From an uncultured Gemmataceae bacterium (GTDB taxonomy: Bacteria; Planctomycetota; Planctomycetia; Gemmatales; Gemmataceae): DNA of 64,000 nt. Below the pieces are notes generated by a model that worked only from the letters and a program-made list of their open reading frames with translations, had not been told where the DNA came from and did no database searches. How positions within the stretch are numbered: the first letter of the stretch is position 1; every line of letters begins with the position of its first letter. The translations under genes and the position numbers were made by a program. The DNA lies in NCBI GenBank assembly GCA_937923405.1, contig CALDUY010000020.1, positions 196,777 to 260,776 on the forward strand. The letters run 5' to 3'. Shown piece by piece: positions 43,402 to 53,180 of the stretch.

Positions 43402-45867
43402 TCATTTTTTCGATTCCGGTTCCAACCACTTGTCTAACTGGTCACGTTGCTGATCAGGCAAACTTCGCGGGGGGCGAGCTAGTGCATTCAGTTGCCGAGC
43501 CTCCTCGGCGTAACGGCGCCCCTGGTCGAGCCGACCCGCCGAGAACTCCGCCGAGGCAATGTCGTAGCGAAGTTTTGGATCGCGCGGATCGTACTCCAGA
43601 AACTGCTTAAGCAGGTCCGCCGCGTACTGAAACTGGGCCTGTGCTTCTCGTCGCCAGCTGGCAATCAAAGCTTGACGTTGTATCTCCTGTTCGCGGGTCA
43701 ACTTCTTTTCAGGTTTTTCCTTTTCCGCGGCCGTGGCCCGAGTGTTCAAGATCGAGGCAAACCGTTGTCGCAGCTCGCTCTCCGCCTGGTAGCCGAGAAA
43801 CAACTGTGGAGCTGTTTTTCGCGCTTTGGGCGGCCACTGTAACGCTGCCTTCCAGTACTTCACCTCTCCCTGGCCAGCATAGCGAGCATCGTTCAGCGTC
43901 AATTCGTAGAGATGGCCGTACCAGTTGGCCAGGTGTGCCATCAAGCGGACGTTCTCAGGATCCTCCTGAATCGCCTGTTCGATGGGCGTGAGAAGTTTGC
44001 GGCGGAGATACTCTGGCGGATCAGTGATTGTTCGCTGGTCGCGCGGCTGTCGCATCTCGCTGTAGTAGTACAGACCGTCCAGCTGAGCCGTCCGCAGGGC
44101 AACGGCGCTACGAGCCGCAGGATAAAACGTGAAGGCAAAGTAGCCGAATGCCACGGCCACACTCAACGGGATCGAGATCAGTCCCACAGCGGACTGTCGG
44201 CTCAGCCAAGCGGCTGGGACCGGCGACACCGTGGCCTGGATCAAGGCCAACGCGATCCACAGAAAGATGGCCACCGAGGAGAAATCGATGCCCGCCCCCA
44301 CGAGCAGAGTCAGGGCCATCGCTCCGGCTCCGGTCAGCAGCGCGCCAAGATGTTGCGTTACCGACCAGGCAATCCCTTCATACAGAGCAAAGGCGGCGAA
44401 CCAAGCAATGGCCCGCAAGCCCGAGAGGATGGCTTCGTTGAGAATGTCTTCCGGCGGCAAGGCCCGCGCGCGAAGTACGAAGCCCAGCACTAGTCCAAGC
44501 ATGCCGCCCAGGTAGAACTCCCAGTTCGGCGTGTCGTTTTTTGGAGTATCTGGCTCTTTTATCTCTTCTTTGTAGTGCCAGTTCCAAACGGCACGCACCA
44601 GCAGCACCAGCGCGGCCAGCAGTGCGACGACGCCCAGGAAGCCGGCATTGACCCAAACGTCGAAAATCATTCCACCCGGTTGGGCCAACTTGCCGCCGGC
44701 GGTTTCCAGCAGATAGCGCGGGTAAACCAAGAGAAACTGCGCTGGTCCCACCCCAAGCCAGAAGTGATCTTGCAACAGTCGCCACGTGCCCTGCCAGACT
44801 TCCAACGTCTCGGGAATCTGCCACACCACCAAGGCCAAGTCGCCCAGGATGATGAGTAGGGCCAGAATCGCCCCCAACGGTCGGCGGACAAACCAGCCAG
44901 CGACGAAAGCCAGTGCCGCGCTGCCGACTAGGAGAAACACCAGCGCTACCCCCGTCAGCCACAACGCCGCGATTACGAACCCTGCGCCAAGGACGGCTAA
45001 CCCAATCTGCCAGGGTGGCGAACCGTTACGCATGCTAGCAAGGACCGCGCCCACGGCCAAGGGCAGCGTCAAGCTCAAGACTGTGGCTAGGCTGGTCGGA
45101 TGGAAGTACGGTCCACTGACTTGCCGTTGTTCCAAGCGCGTTGCCTGCTGATGCAACTCCAGCGGCGTCGCCTGCAAACCGCGCAGGAACGCCTCTGTGC
45201 GAAAGTAGGCGGTGGCATCGTCGGCAGCGTTTTTATAGCGATAGTCTTCCTCGGCAGCGGCCTGCTTGGGCAGCACGGACAGCGATTGATAGACCGCCTC
45301 GACGGAAATGGTTACTCCGAGAGCCAACAGCACGGCGAGCCAGCCGTGCCGTTCCATCGGCGTGATAGCGAACTGCCGCACGAGCAGGTAAAACAGGGCC
45401 AGCCCCAACCAGTCCCAGCCAGCCAGCCAAGCCGAGCGCGGATAGCCGGCCCAAGAAGCGGCCAGGAACACCAGCAGTCCTAGGGCGAACACCGCCAGAT
45501 CGACCCCGTTCAGATAAAGAGCGAGTTGTCCCCGCACGACACGCCAGACGGCCCAAAGCGTGACGGCGACCAGGGTCAAGAACGTCAATGTCATGCTTCC
45601 TGGATCGGCAAAGTCCGACAAATAGCCGGGATGCTCGGCCAAGACGAACGGCCGGGCGATGGCAATGGCCGCGATCAGGGCCAGCACTAGCCGACGGAAC
45701 GGATCGACCACGGCTTGGTCCGACCTGGCCTGCTCGGCAGCTTTGCTCGCTTCTGCTACTTGTGCTTCCTCGGGCGTTCGAGGTTGGTTGTGCTTGCTCG
45801 TGACTGGACTCCTCAAGCAAATCCAATGGCGACCTTGGCGGGAGCGATACCTCCACTGGAGATGCAA
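43402..45867 (-). CDS. O-antigen ligase-like polytopic membrane protein with TPR-like tail
   Basis: Inner-membrane protein of up to 821 aa, with about twelve hydrophobic helices between residues 55 and 590. It resembles the Wzy/WaaL (O-antigen ligase/polymerase) group: the large loop WLGVGPAQFLLVYPRYLLETAGG and MIFDVWVNAGFLGVVALL correspond to the family core with a loop that contacts lipid-linked glycan. The C-terminal 200 residues are soluble and helical (QFQYAADLLKQFLEYDPRDP, AEFSAGRLDQGRRYAEEARQ), TPR-like. No ATG opens the frame; the TTG at 45867 is used by default, and a start further in is possible. It follows the DUF4416 gene by 5 bp, so they are cotranscribed. Confidence 0.82.
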   Translation of the reverse strand: MHLQWRYRSRQGRHWICLRSPVTSKHNQPRTPEEAQVAEASKAAEQARSDQAVVDPFRRLVLALIAAIAIARPFVLAEHPGYLSDFADPGSMTLTFLTLVAVTLWAVWRVVRGQLALYLNGVDLAVFALGLLVFLAASWAGYPRSAWLAGWDWLGLALFYLLVRQFAITPMERHGWLAVLLALGVTISVEAVYQSLSVLPKQAAAEEDYRYKNAADDATAYFRTEAFLRGLQATPLELHQQATRLEQRQVSGPYFHPTSLATVLSLTLPLAVGAVLASMRNGSPPWQIGLAVLGAGFVIAALWLTGVALVFLLVGSAALAFVAGWFVRRPLGAILALLIILGDLALVVWQIPETLEVWQGTWRLLQDHFWLGVGPAQFLLVYPRYLLETAGGKLAQPGGMIFDVWVNAGFLGVVALLAALVLLVRAVWNWHYKEEIKEPDTPKNDTPNWEFYLGGMLGLVLGFVLRARALPPEDILNEAILSGLRAIAWFAAFALYEGIAWSVTQHLGALLTGAGAMALTLLVGAGIDFSSVAIFLWIALALIQATVSPVPAAWLSRQSAVGLISIPLSVAVAFGYFAFTFYPAARSAVALRTAQLDGLYYYSEMRQPRDQRTITDPPEYLRRKLLTPIEQAIQEDPENVRLMAHLANWYGHLYELTLNDARYAGQGEVKYWKAALQWPPKARKTAPQLFLGYQAESELRQRFASILNTRATAAEKEKPEKKLTREQEIQRQALIASWRREAQAQFQYAADLLKQFLEYDPRDPKLRYDIASAEFSAGRLDQGRRYAEEARQLNALARPPRSLPDQQRDQLDKWLEPESKK

Positions 45868-45872
45868 TCAAC

Positions 45873-46418
45873 TTATCCGTCGGTCCTGGCTCTGGTCAGA
45901 CGTCGCTTGTAAAACTCACGAGCTTCTTGCAAGAAAGTCCGCACTTCGTCGAGGCGATAGTCGGCGTAGGTCCACGGCATAGGACGAAACTCGCCGGCCT
46001 GATAGTGCAGCGTCACCTCCGCGAAAATGCCGTCGCGCAGATAGACGCGATGTGCTTGATCCTTGGTCGTCGCCAGCAAAAACTTGCCCAGCACCAGATA
46101 GCCGGGGTCAAGATTCAACGGACGAACTTCGGGATAGCCCTCGGCCAACTCGCGTTCTAGAGCGTTGGTGCGATGCTTGATCTCCGGCAGGCATTCGGCG
46201 GCGATCAGGTCGGTGAAGGCCCACAATTGCTTGCGGAGGTCGGTTCCCATGCTCGCCTCGTAGTAACTGGTCTGATGGAAGGAGTAGACCGCGCTGACCC
46301 GAGCCACTGGCCCGAACAGGTGCTCCAGGGCATAGCGAGCCTGTTCCAGCAGCGTTAGATAGCGACTGAACGCTGCCACGACTAGCAACACAGGAACAGG
46401 TGGGCGCGGCTCGGCCAT
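45873..46418 (-). CDS. DUF4416 family protein
   Basis: Cytoplasmic protein of 181 aa matching DUF4416 in length and motifs: PVPVLLVVAAFSRY, LFGPVARVSAVYSFHQTSYYE, LNLDPGYLVLGKFLLATTKD, HRVYLRDGIFAEVTLHYQAG and PMPWTYADYR. The role is unknown; the family occurs in many deep-branching bacteria. It sits 3 bp after a possible 38-residue reading frame and 5 bp before the O-antigen-ligase-like gene, so these form one unit. ATG at 46418 is the only sensible start. Confidence 0.9.
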   Translation of the reverse strand: MAEPRPPVPVLLVVAAFSRYLTLLEQARYALEHLFGPVARVSAVYSFHQTSYYEASMGTDLRKQLWAFTDLIAAECLPEIKHRTNALERELAEGYPEVRPLNLDPGYLVLGKFLLATTKDQAHRVYLRDGIFAEVTLHYQAGEFRPMPWTYADYRLDEVRTFLQEAREFYKRRLTRARTDG

Positions 46419-46421
46419 GAT

Positions 46422-46538
46422 TCACTTACTCTTCTTGGTCTGGGCGAGCAGTTGTTCGAGCATCGCTTCCAGTTCCTTCAGGGGCGGCCAACCTGGGCTG
46501 ATGTCGCTGAAGAATAAAAACGTTTGAAGATACGTCAT
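46422..46538 (-). CDS. Possible 38-aa peptide upstream of DUF4416
   Basis: Short frame starting at ATG 46538 and ending 3 bp before the DUF4416 start. The product, MTYLQTFLFFSDIS followed by PGWPPLKELEAMLEQLLAQ and a Lys-rich end, is coding-like: aromatic N-terminus, Pro-rich turn and amphipathic helix. No good Shine-Dalgarno precedes it. It could be a coupled small protein or merely the 5' leader of DUF4416. Not recognised as a known family. Confidence 0.42.
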   Translation of the reverse strand: MTYLQTFLFFSDISPGWPPLKELEAMLEQLLAQTKKSK

Positions 46539-46895
46539 GATGCTCACTGAGAAAACCCCGCGCCGGGTCGCTCTGTTACTGTAGCAACCCAGTGTGAGGT
46601 TTCGGAGCGCGAATTTCTTGTGCTGTTCGCCTCTTGGCGCACCCGATCATTCTACTTTAGCGAGCGGTGTTGGCTTTAGTACACATCCCAAGAAGTAGAG
46701 CGCAGGCTAAAGCCTGCGACTACCAGTTCCGATTCCCAGGGTAGCCGCAAGCTTCAGCCTGCGAAAGAGTTCCCTATCCTACTGTCGCTACAGCATCACA
46801 GCAGGGCTTTAGCTGGCACTTCCGATCACGAGCTTCTACTTCGACAAATGCAGCAGACACTCCGGTTGCAGTCGACCGGTTGTTCCTTGGCATGG
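46539..46895. other. Intergenic region with dispersed repeat
   Basis: A 357-bp gap between the VWA gene stop and the DUF4416 unit. It holds AGGCTAAAGCCTGCGA at 46704-46719 (identical to 17658-17673), then GCCGCAAGCTTCAGCCTGCG (46744-46763) and GCAGGGCTTTAGC (46801-46813), all variants of a GCAGGCTxxAGCC palindrome. No CDS, tRNA or recognisable riboswitch. Confidence 0.6.
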
Positions 46896-48023
46896 TCAGT
46901 AACGAATACGACGCCCCGTCTGTTTGCGCAACAGATTGAGCACCTGGCTATCGAAGCTATCCTTGTTCTTCTCGAGTTCCTTGAGGATCGACTCACTACG
47001 TTGGCGATCTAGCTCATACGCCTCGCGGAATAACTTCGTGCGAGCCTGCGAAAGTTTGTCCAGGTACTCTCGTCGTTCTTCAGGCTTGAGTTTTTGCAGC
47101 GCTTCGGGCAACTCCTCGGGACGCAGTTTGTCTAAATCGACATGGCCCGCGCGCATCATCTCTAACAAATCGTAGCGAGCGACTTTGCCTTCCTTGGCCA
47201 GATAGCCTGCGCGATCGGCGGCCACCTCGACGGGCAACGACAAGGCCATCTGCACTTTTCGGGCATCCTCGGTACGCTTGCGGGCATCACCGTAAATCAA
47301 AGTGCCGCGAGTCAATTCCTGATTGATCTCCACGAGCCGTTTGTCGAAAGGAGTAGAAACGCTGCGCACGCCACCGCCTTGAGGAATCACCGCGTAACCG
47401 CCACCGCCCTTCTGGCTAATGTCTTTCCAGTATTTGGCACATTCGGCACTACTGCCACATTGGATGGCGTTGATGAGAATACCTCGATCCAACGCCCGAG
47501 CGCAGGTTACCGGATATTTGACATCGTCGGTGTAGTCCATATGTGGGGGAGCATCCCCAACGAGGAAAATGATCTTGCTGGTGCCGCGATCCGGTGACCA
47601 CCGAATCTTGTTCACGGCATCGTCGAGGGCTTGGTTGACATGCTCCGGTTCGTCGCCTCCGCCGTGAGCCTGATAAGTCTGTAACTCGGCGTAGACCTCG
47701 TCTAGATCCTCACGCAGGTCAAACACGCGGGTGATGTAATCATCGCCCTTATCCCGAAAAGCGACAAGTCCCACCCGCAAAGTTGGCATTGGCCGACCGT
47801 TGAGGATCTGATTGCAGATCGACCAGACCTTGAGTTTAGTCCCCTCGATCAGGGCCGACATGCTACCAGTCGTATCGATGCAAAAAACCACCTCAACGGT
47901 CGGCTTTCGTGGCAGCGGAACCGGGGCAGCACTGCTTGGCGGAGTTGGCAGTCCCAGCCCCACCGCAACGGGGCACATCATCAGAAGACAGAACAAGAGC
48001 AGATACCGCGGACGAGCTGGCAT
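46896..48023 (-). CDS. Secreted von Willebrand factor A domain protein
   Basis: Exported protein of 375 aa with a signal peptide (MPARPRYLLLFCLLMMCPVAVG). The VWA domain (about 42-235) carries the MIDAS motif VVFCIDTTGSMSALIEG, the Thr/Asp region DEPEHVNQALDDAV and the strand IIFLVGDAPPHMDY. A Pro-rich linker lies before it. The C-terminal 130 residues are charged and helical (LSQARTKLFREAYELDRQR), likely coiled coil. VWA proteins of this type bind proteins in a metal-dependent way; partner unknown. GGGAG 9 bases before the ATG supports the start. Single gene. Confidence 0.9.
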   Translation of the reverse strand: MPARPRYLLLFCLLMMCPVAVGLGLPTPPSSAAPVPLPRKPTVEVVFCIDTTGSMSALIEGTKLKVWSICNQILNGRPMPTLRVGLVAFRDKGDDYITRVFDLREDLDEVYAELQTYQAHGGGDEPEHVNQALDDAVNKIRWSPDRGTSKIIFLVGDAPPHMDYTDDVKYPVTCARALDRGILINAIQCGSSAECAKYWKDISQKGGGGYAVIPQGGGVRSVSTPFDKRLVEINQELTRGTLIYGDARKRTEDARKVQMALSLPVEVAADRAGYLAKEGKVARYDLLEMMRAGHVDLDKLRPEELPEALQKLKPEERREYLDKLSQARTKLFREAYELDRQRSESILKELEKNKDSFDSQVLNLLRKQTGRRIRY

Positions 48024-48155
48024 GACGGCGGACTCCCTGGTCGGCGATCGATCAGCGCATGTCTAGAAGTGTACTGGATGCGCACGAGGGCGTTCAACAA
48101 GAAACACTCGCTTGATCGAGTAACTCTTCAAGAATCTTCTCGGATCGCAAAACTG

Positions 48156-48187
48156 GGGACTTCACCAGAGCTGCTCTGGGAAGTCCC
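48156..48187 (-). terminator. Probable terminator of the acyl-CoA dehydrogenase gene
   Basis: GGGACTTC (48156-48163) pairs with GAAGTCCC (48180-48187), continued by CCAGAG/CTCTGG after one unpaired A, with loop CTG. On the minus strand it follows the stop at 48200 and is followed by CAGTTTTG, a short T-run. Total 14-bp stem with one bulge. Confidence 0.6.
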
Positions 48188-48199
48188 TAGTTGGACGGC

Positions 48200-50122
48200 T
48201 TATTTCTTATTCTCGTATTTTTGCAGGATCTCCTCACGCGGGACCCCAGCAATCTCCTCGAAGCCGCCCGCGAGGATCGTGTCAGCCAGTTGCGACACCT
48301 GATTGAAGTAGGCGTCCGAGGGCCGCGTCCCCGTTAGCTTGCGACGCAGATCCTGACAGAGGATGTCGGCAGCTTGCGTGGTCGCCTCGTTCTTCCGTTG
48401 GTGGGCCCACATCGCCGTCACCAACGTCACAACAACGTCCTGCACTCGCTGCGACAGTTCGGCAATGCGACACTGGCGATCGGCCAGCTTGACCTGATGT
48501 TTGACCATCGTGGCGCTGATTTCCAGCCGCAGTTGCCCAAAGGTGCGCAACGCGAAATCGACATGATCCTGCAAGCGGCGATCCATGCTCGCCACCGACT
48601 GACGGTCGCGACCGACAAACATCTGCTTGGTACGCCAGCCGGCATAGGAGCAGAGTTCCTTGCGCAGAGCCCAGGCATGCAGTGGATTGATCGGGTTGAA
48701 CCGTTTGGGATCGATGCCCTTGTCCAGCAGGCGCTTGCCGATCGGCTCGAAGTACTGCTTGCCGTGCTCCTTGACCAGGCTCTTGAAAAAGGCCATGCCC
48801 AGCACTTCGCCTTCGCCTTCGTAGATGCACGGAGCGAGGAAGTCGTAGAGGTTGTCGCCTAGGATGTGGCCCTTGAGGAAGGAACGGCCTCCGTGCGTTT
48901 TCATGAACAGTTCGACAGCGGCTTCCTTCTGGGCTTCGCTACCGAAGATCTTGGCGATGATGCATTCCATCTCGCCGCGATAGCCCTGGTCGATCAGCCA
49001 GCTGCCCCAGGCGGTCAGAGCGTCGGCTCCAACAATCAACGCTGCCAGTCGGCTGATGCGCCGCTTGACCAGTTCTCGTCGAGCGATCGGTTGGCCGTAA
49101 GTATAACGGAACTCGGCCCAGGGGAGCATGTTCGCCAACATGGTTCGCATGCAACCTGAAGCGTTGGCGCACAGCGACAGTCGCCCTAGATTCAGCCCGT
49201 GGTAGGCAATCGTCAAACCATCGCCGATCGAAGGCTTGAGCAAGTTGTCTTTGGGGACGCGGAAGTTTTTGAACCGGATGCCGTTATTGTGCGCCTGACG
49301 CAAAGCATACAGGCCATAGGGCACGATCTGAAATTCTTCCGTTTCGCGATCGGGTAAGTCCACGATCAAGACCGCCGGCTTTTTGTCGATCAGCACGACG
49401 ACGGCGGCAGTGCGCCCCGGAATGACGTTGGTGATGAACAGCTTTTCGCCGTTAACGACGTAATCATTGCCGTCGAGCATGGCCGTGGTGCGCAGCGCGG
49501 TCAGATCACTGCCCGCCGCCGGTTCCGTCAGAGCAAAGCCGGAGAGCCGCTCTCCCGAGGCCAGCTTCGGCAGGAATCGCTGCTTCTGCTCGGGGGTGCC
49601 GAAAGTCCGCACTGGATCGACGGCCCCGATGCAGCCGTGGATCGAGGCCAGACCAGCAATCATCGCATCCTGAGTGGCCATCCGCGTCAGGAAGTTGGTG
49701 AAGCGTTGGAACGGAGCATCGCTACCGCCGTACTCCTGCTTGATGAGCAGTCCCCAGTAGCCGACTCGTCCCAGTTCCTGCAACACCGGAATCGCGACCT
49801 TACCATTTTCGCCCAGCAGGGTGCCCGCCTCGCGATGTCGTCGCACAACCTCCAGCGAGTCGTTCATGACCTTGTCGCAGGGAGCGGTAGTCGGCAGCGG
49901 CGGTGGATTGAACAAATCCAGCGGTACTCGGCCATCCCAAACGGCCTTGTGGATCGGGCTATTGGCCGTCTGATACTGCGGCTGAAAGAGTTTTTCGACC
50001 TGCTCGTCGGCGCGGTCCACAGCCCCAGTACGACGGGCTTCATCCTCACTTTTGCCGCCCAACCGTAAGGCTGTTTCGGCAAAGCTGACCTGTTCGCGAT
50101 CCGACGGGGTGGTAGTACTCAT
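48200..50122 (-). CDS. Long-form acyl-CoA dehydrogenase
   Basis: FAD-dependent acyl-CoA dehydrogenase of 640 aa. The first 430 residues are the canonical enzyme: GFALTEPAAGSDLTALRTTA, YVVNGEKLFITN, YRVPKDNL-like FRVPKDNLLKP, RIxAA-like helices, and FLAPCIYEGEGEVL with the catalytic Glu. About 200 further residues, helical, follow (KRLLDKGIDPKRFNPINPLH onward), as in very-long-chain/FadE-type enzymes. A role in long-chain fatty acid beta-oxidation is likely. The ATG at 50122 has AGGAG 8 bases upstream; the upstream extension to 50158 is rejected. It is a distinct subfamily from the enzyme at 14079. Confidence 0.92.
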   Translation of the reverse strand: MSTTTPSDREQVSFAETALRLGGKSEDEARRTGAVDRADEQVEKLFQPQYQTANSPIHKAVWDGRVPLDLFNPPPLPTTAPCDKVMNDSLEVVRRHREAGTLLGENGKVAIPVLQELGRVGYWGLLIKQEYGGSDAPFQRFTNFLTRMATQDAMIAGLASIHGCIGAVDPVRTFGTPEQKQRFLPKLASGERLSGFALTEPAAGSDLTALRTTAMLDGNDYVVNGEKLFITNVIPGRTAAVVVLIDKKPAVLIVDLPDRETEEFQIVPYGLYALRQAHNNGIRFKNFRVPKDNLLKPSIGDGLTIAYHGLNLGRLSLCANASGCMRTMLANMLPWAEFRYTYGQPIARRELVKRRISRLAALIVGADALTAWGSWLIDQGYRGEMECIIAKIFGSEAQKEAAVELFMKTHGGRSFLKGHILGDNLYDFLAPCIYEGEGEVLGMAFFKSLVKEHGKQYFEPIGKRLLDKGIDPKRFNPINPLHAWALRKELCSYAGWRTKQMFVGRDRQSVASMDRRLQDHVDFALRTFGQLRLEISATMVKHQVKLADRQCRIAELSQRVQDVVVTLVTAMWAHQRKNEATTQAADILCQDLRRKLTGTRPSDAYFNQVSQLADTILAGGFEEIAGVPREEILQKYENKK

Positions 50123-50306
50123 GACAACGGCTCCTGGGGCGAGCGTGGAGAGGTTCAAGCGACGCCAGTGCGTCGTGCTAATGATATGCTCTTAACTATT
50201 GTACGAGAAAACATGAGTAAAGATTCAACTAATCCGGCTGGCTGCCAAGAGATCCTGGCCCCTCTGTCACGGTTCTCCTGCTGAGACCCGCTCAACCCTC
50301 ACCATG

Positions 50307-50352
50307 AAAACCTCCCCTCCAGTCGGTTGGAGACAACCCACGGGAAGGGAGG
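50307..50352 (-). terminator. Possible terminator after the M28 peptidase gene
   Basis: On the minus strand CCTCCC (complement of 50347-50352) and GGGAGG (complement of 50311-50316) can pair, with an inner CTCCA/TGGAG stem (50317-50321 and 50328-50332), and are followed by TTTT (50307-50310). It begins 18 bp beyond the peptidase stop. The stem is interrupted, so confidence is low. Confidence 0.35.
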
Positions 50353-50370
50353 CCGTGCCCAATTACTCGA

Positions 50371-51960
50371 TTATCGCACTGTGCGAGTCGTACCACGCGG
50401 AAGCAGATGATTGAGATTAGCAATCCGCATCGCCGTCACCGCCATTACTTGCGCGCCCTGAATCAAGTTCGACTCGATGGCGACTTCCAGGGTGTCGGCC
50501 TGGGTGTGGTGCGTGTAGGTGTAGTAGGTCATGTCCTGGGCAAGCATGAAACCAGGCACACCACGAGCGCCAAATGACTGATGATCACTGCCTCCGCCGA
50601 TGGGACCAGTGAACTCGGTCACGCCTAGTTCCTTCAGGGAAACTAACTCACGCTGGAGCGTCTTGTACCACTCGGGGCGGTTGTTGGTGCCGATGCCCTT
50701 GACTCGTCCTGTGCCGGTGTCGTGGACAATGGCCGCCGAGGTCTTGTCTAGCGTGTCGCGATGCTTGTTGACGAACTCGCGCGAGCCGTGCAACCCTTGC
50801 TCCTCACCGCTGAACAGCACAAAGCGGATGGTGCGTTTGGGCTTGATCGGAGACTTGGCCAAAGCACGCGCGGTTTCCAGAACGACGCATGAGCCGGTTC
50901 CATTGTCCGTCGTGCCGGTGCCCAGATCCCAGGAGTCGAGGTGAGCGCCACAGACGACGTACTCCTCCGGATATGTGCTACCTCGAATCTCTCCAACAGT
51001 GTTGTACACGCGGATCGGACCGGGAATGAACTTGTTCTGAACGTCCAGTTCTATGCGCGGACGGGGCGCGTTGGGATTAGTGGCCAGGCGATACAGTAGG
51101 TCGTAATGGTTGTTCGGAACGTACAGGCGGGCCAGGCGGTTGGAGGCACTGGCGCGATCGCCGCCTTTTTCGCTCTCACGCCCCAGGCGGCCCCAACTAC
51201 CATTGGTCACGACCAAGCCGAGCGGCTTGCGCGAGTCTTGCAAAATCGCCGCCGCTCCTTCCTTGACCAGGAAGGGGATCAACTCGCGTTGGAAGGTCAG
51301 CAGTTCGGTGGGGTTGCGTTTGCCGAACTCGCCCTTGGGCCGACGACCCGCGTCTGGGATAGCAGCTTTGCCCTCACCTTTGGAGCGATCCTCCCCTGCA
51401 GGACGAGCGATGATCTGTTCGAGCTTGGGCACGCGAGCGGGCGGTTGCAATAGGACGATGGCGTTTTTCAACTTGCCTTTGTATTGATCGAGATCTTTTA
51501 GCCGTTCCGCCTTGAGATAGACGACTTCGCCTTCGATCTTGCCGTTCGTGCCCGGGGCCCAGGCCTGCGAGGCAACGAGGATCGGTTTGTTGACGTGCGG
51601 TTCGGAAATCAACCGCGCCGTGGCTGGCCCGCGTTCCCAGCCTTCGGGGATGGTCCAGGCCTCAAGCCGGACATTTTCTAGCCCATAACTCCGCATCACT
51701 TCGGCGGTCCAATTGTTGGCCTTTTCCAGATTGGCCGAGCCGGTCAGCCGCGGCCCGATCGAGTCGCTGAGATAAGTCAGATTCTTCATGATCTGCGAGT
51801 TTTTCTGGATCTCTTCCATGATGCTGCGATCCAGAGCGACGGCAGCGGGATCATCCCCTGGTCCCGCCGGGGCTGGCGGCGGTGCCGCTGAATGCAGAGG
51901 CAGCGTACCGACTACAGTGAGGAGGGCCAACGCCAACGGCAGGCCAAGACAACGACGCAT
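50371..51960 (-). CDS. Secreted M28-family zinc peptidase
   Basis: Exported aminopeptidase-type zinc peptidase of 529 aa. The ATG at 51960 gives a signal peptide (MRRCLGLPLALALLTVVGTL) and has GGAGAG about 10 bases upstream. The catalytic domain shows the binuclear zinc ligands and base in order: VVCGAHLDSWDLGTGTTDNG (His, Asp), LFSGEEQGLHGS (Glu-Glu), IVHDTGTG (Asp) and YTYTHHTQADT (His). A PA-like insertion is probable around residues 120-300. It resembles the glutamate carboxypeptidase-like/M28 aminopeptidase group and would release amino acids from peptides outside the cytoplasm. Confidence 0.92.
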   Translation of the reverse strand: MRRCLGLPLALALLTVVGTLPLHSAAPPPAPAGPGDDPAAVALDRSIMEEIQKNSQIMKNLTYLSDSIGPRLTGSANLEKANNWTAEVMRSYGLENVRLEAWTIPEGWERGPATARLISEPHVNKPILVASQAWAPGTNGKIEGEVVYLKAERLKDLDQYKGKLKNAIVLLQPPARVPKLEQIIARPAGEDRSKGEGKAAIPDAGRRPKGEFGKRNPTELLTFQRELIPFLVKEGAAAILQDSRKPLGLVVTNGSWGRLGRESEKGGDRASASNRLARLYVPNNHYDLLYRLATNPNAPRPRIELDVQNKFIPGPIRVYNTVGEIRGSTYPEEYVVCGAHLDSWDLGTGTTDNGTGSCVVLETARALAKSPIKPKRTIRFVLFSGEEQGLHGSREFVNKHRDTLDKTSAAIVHDTGTGRVKGIGTNNRPEWYKTLQRELVSLKELGVTEFTGPIGGGSDHQSFGARGVPGFMLAQDMTYYTYTHHTQADTLEVAIESNLIQGAQVMAVTAMRIANLNHLLPRGTTRTVR

Positions 51961-52214
51961 CACGAGTGGTCTCTCCGAATTTGCGAGCCAGGGTACCCCG
52001 AAATTTCTCTCAGCATACCCCGTGCGCTGGGTAGGGTCCAGCATTTGCTTTCCAGTTGTCTGGACAGGCAGCTCCAAGCCGCGCAAACCTTGTCGTTTGC
52101 GTCGGCTTATCGCCGTGAACGCCCCCGAGTTTTCCTCAGAGCGAGCGGTCCCTAATTCTCCAACACCTCTGATACAGCACGTCAGAGGCGGCAAAGCGAG
52201 GACATGGCTGTCGA

Positions 52215-53069
52215 TTAATCGACGAACTCGACAGCTACGGGCGCGGGAATCACTCCGGCGTTGTGGCCCTCGTCGAGCAGCCGTCGCACCGCTTCACGGC
52301 CCCGTTCCCCATAGTCCAACGTCCAGTCATTGACGTACATGCCGACGAAGCGATCTGCCAAGTCGCGGTCCATGTCACGCGCATACTGCAAGGCATAGGT
52401 CAATGCATCCTGCCGGTGATCCAGGGCGTAGCGAATGCTCTGCTTGAGGAGTTTGCTGATCTGAGCGATGGTAGCGCCGCCGAGGTCGCGTCGGACCACG
52501 TTGCCGCCCAGGGGCAGCGGCAGCCCGGTCTTCTCCATCCACCACACGCCGAGATCGACGACGAGGTGCAGGCCCTGATTGTGGAAGGTCAGTTGTCCTT
52601 CGTGGATAATTAGCCCCGCCTCGAACTGTCCCTCCGCGACGCGCGGAATGATCTGGTCAAACGGCACCACCTCATGAGTCGGCGGCGCGGACTGGCCCAG
52701 CGAGTGAAACAGTAGCCGCAGCGCCAGGTACGCCGTCGTCAACGTACCAGGAACGGCGATCTTAACGTTCTTCAGTTCGTCGATCCGAATTGGCCGTCGC
52801 GCCACGATCATCGGGCCGTAGCGGTCGCCCATGCTGCATCCCGACGGCAACAGAGCATACTTGTCCAGCAGATGCGCGTAGGCGTGCAAACTCACTGCCG
52901 TCACTTCCAACTCGCCGCGTAGGGCACGGCGGTTAAGCGTCTCGATGTCTTGCAGTTGATGCTCGAAGACCAAATGGCCGGTGTCGAGTTTGTCGTGAGC
53001 TAGAGCGTAGAACATGAAAGCGTCGTCAGGATCGGGACTGTGGCCGACGCGGATCAGTTGTTTGGTCAT
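52215..53069 (-). CDS. mqnD: 1,4-dihydroxy-6-naphthoate synthase (futalosine pathway)
   Basis: MqnD of 284 aa, converting cyclic dehypoxanthine futalosine to 1,4-dihydroxy-6-naphthoate, the fourth step of the futalosine menaquinone route. It has the signature [15 protein letters not shown] (9-23), [47 protein letters not shown] and [10 protein letters not shown]. The substrate-binding protein-like fold and length agree with the family. AGGAG 6 bases before the ATG fixes the start. MqnA, B and C genes are not within the window, so the pathway is scattered. Confidence 0.95.
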   Translation of the reverse strand: MTKQLIRVGHSPDPDDAFMFYALAHDKLDTGHLVFEHQLQDIETLNRRALRGELEVTAVSLHAYAHLLDKYALLPSGCSMGDRYGPMIVARRPIRIDELKNVKIAVPGTLTTAYLALRLLFHSLGQSAPPTHEVVPFDQIIPRVAEGQFEAGLIIHEGQLTFHNQGLHLVVDLGVWWMEKTGLPLPLGGNVVRRDLGGATIAQISKLLKQSIRYALDHRQDALTYALQYARDMDRDLADRFVGMYVNDWTLDYGERGREAVRRLLDEGHNAGVIPAPVAVEFVD

Positions 53070-53180
53070 GGAGGTCTCCTGGAAGCGGGATCGCGTCAGA
53101 GCCGGGAAAGCGAGTTCTCGGGATCCGACGCGATCCTGCAGAGAGAACCGAGAGGGCCGCGGCTACTTAACGTGGATCGA

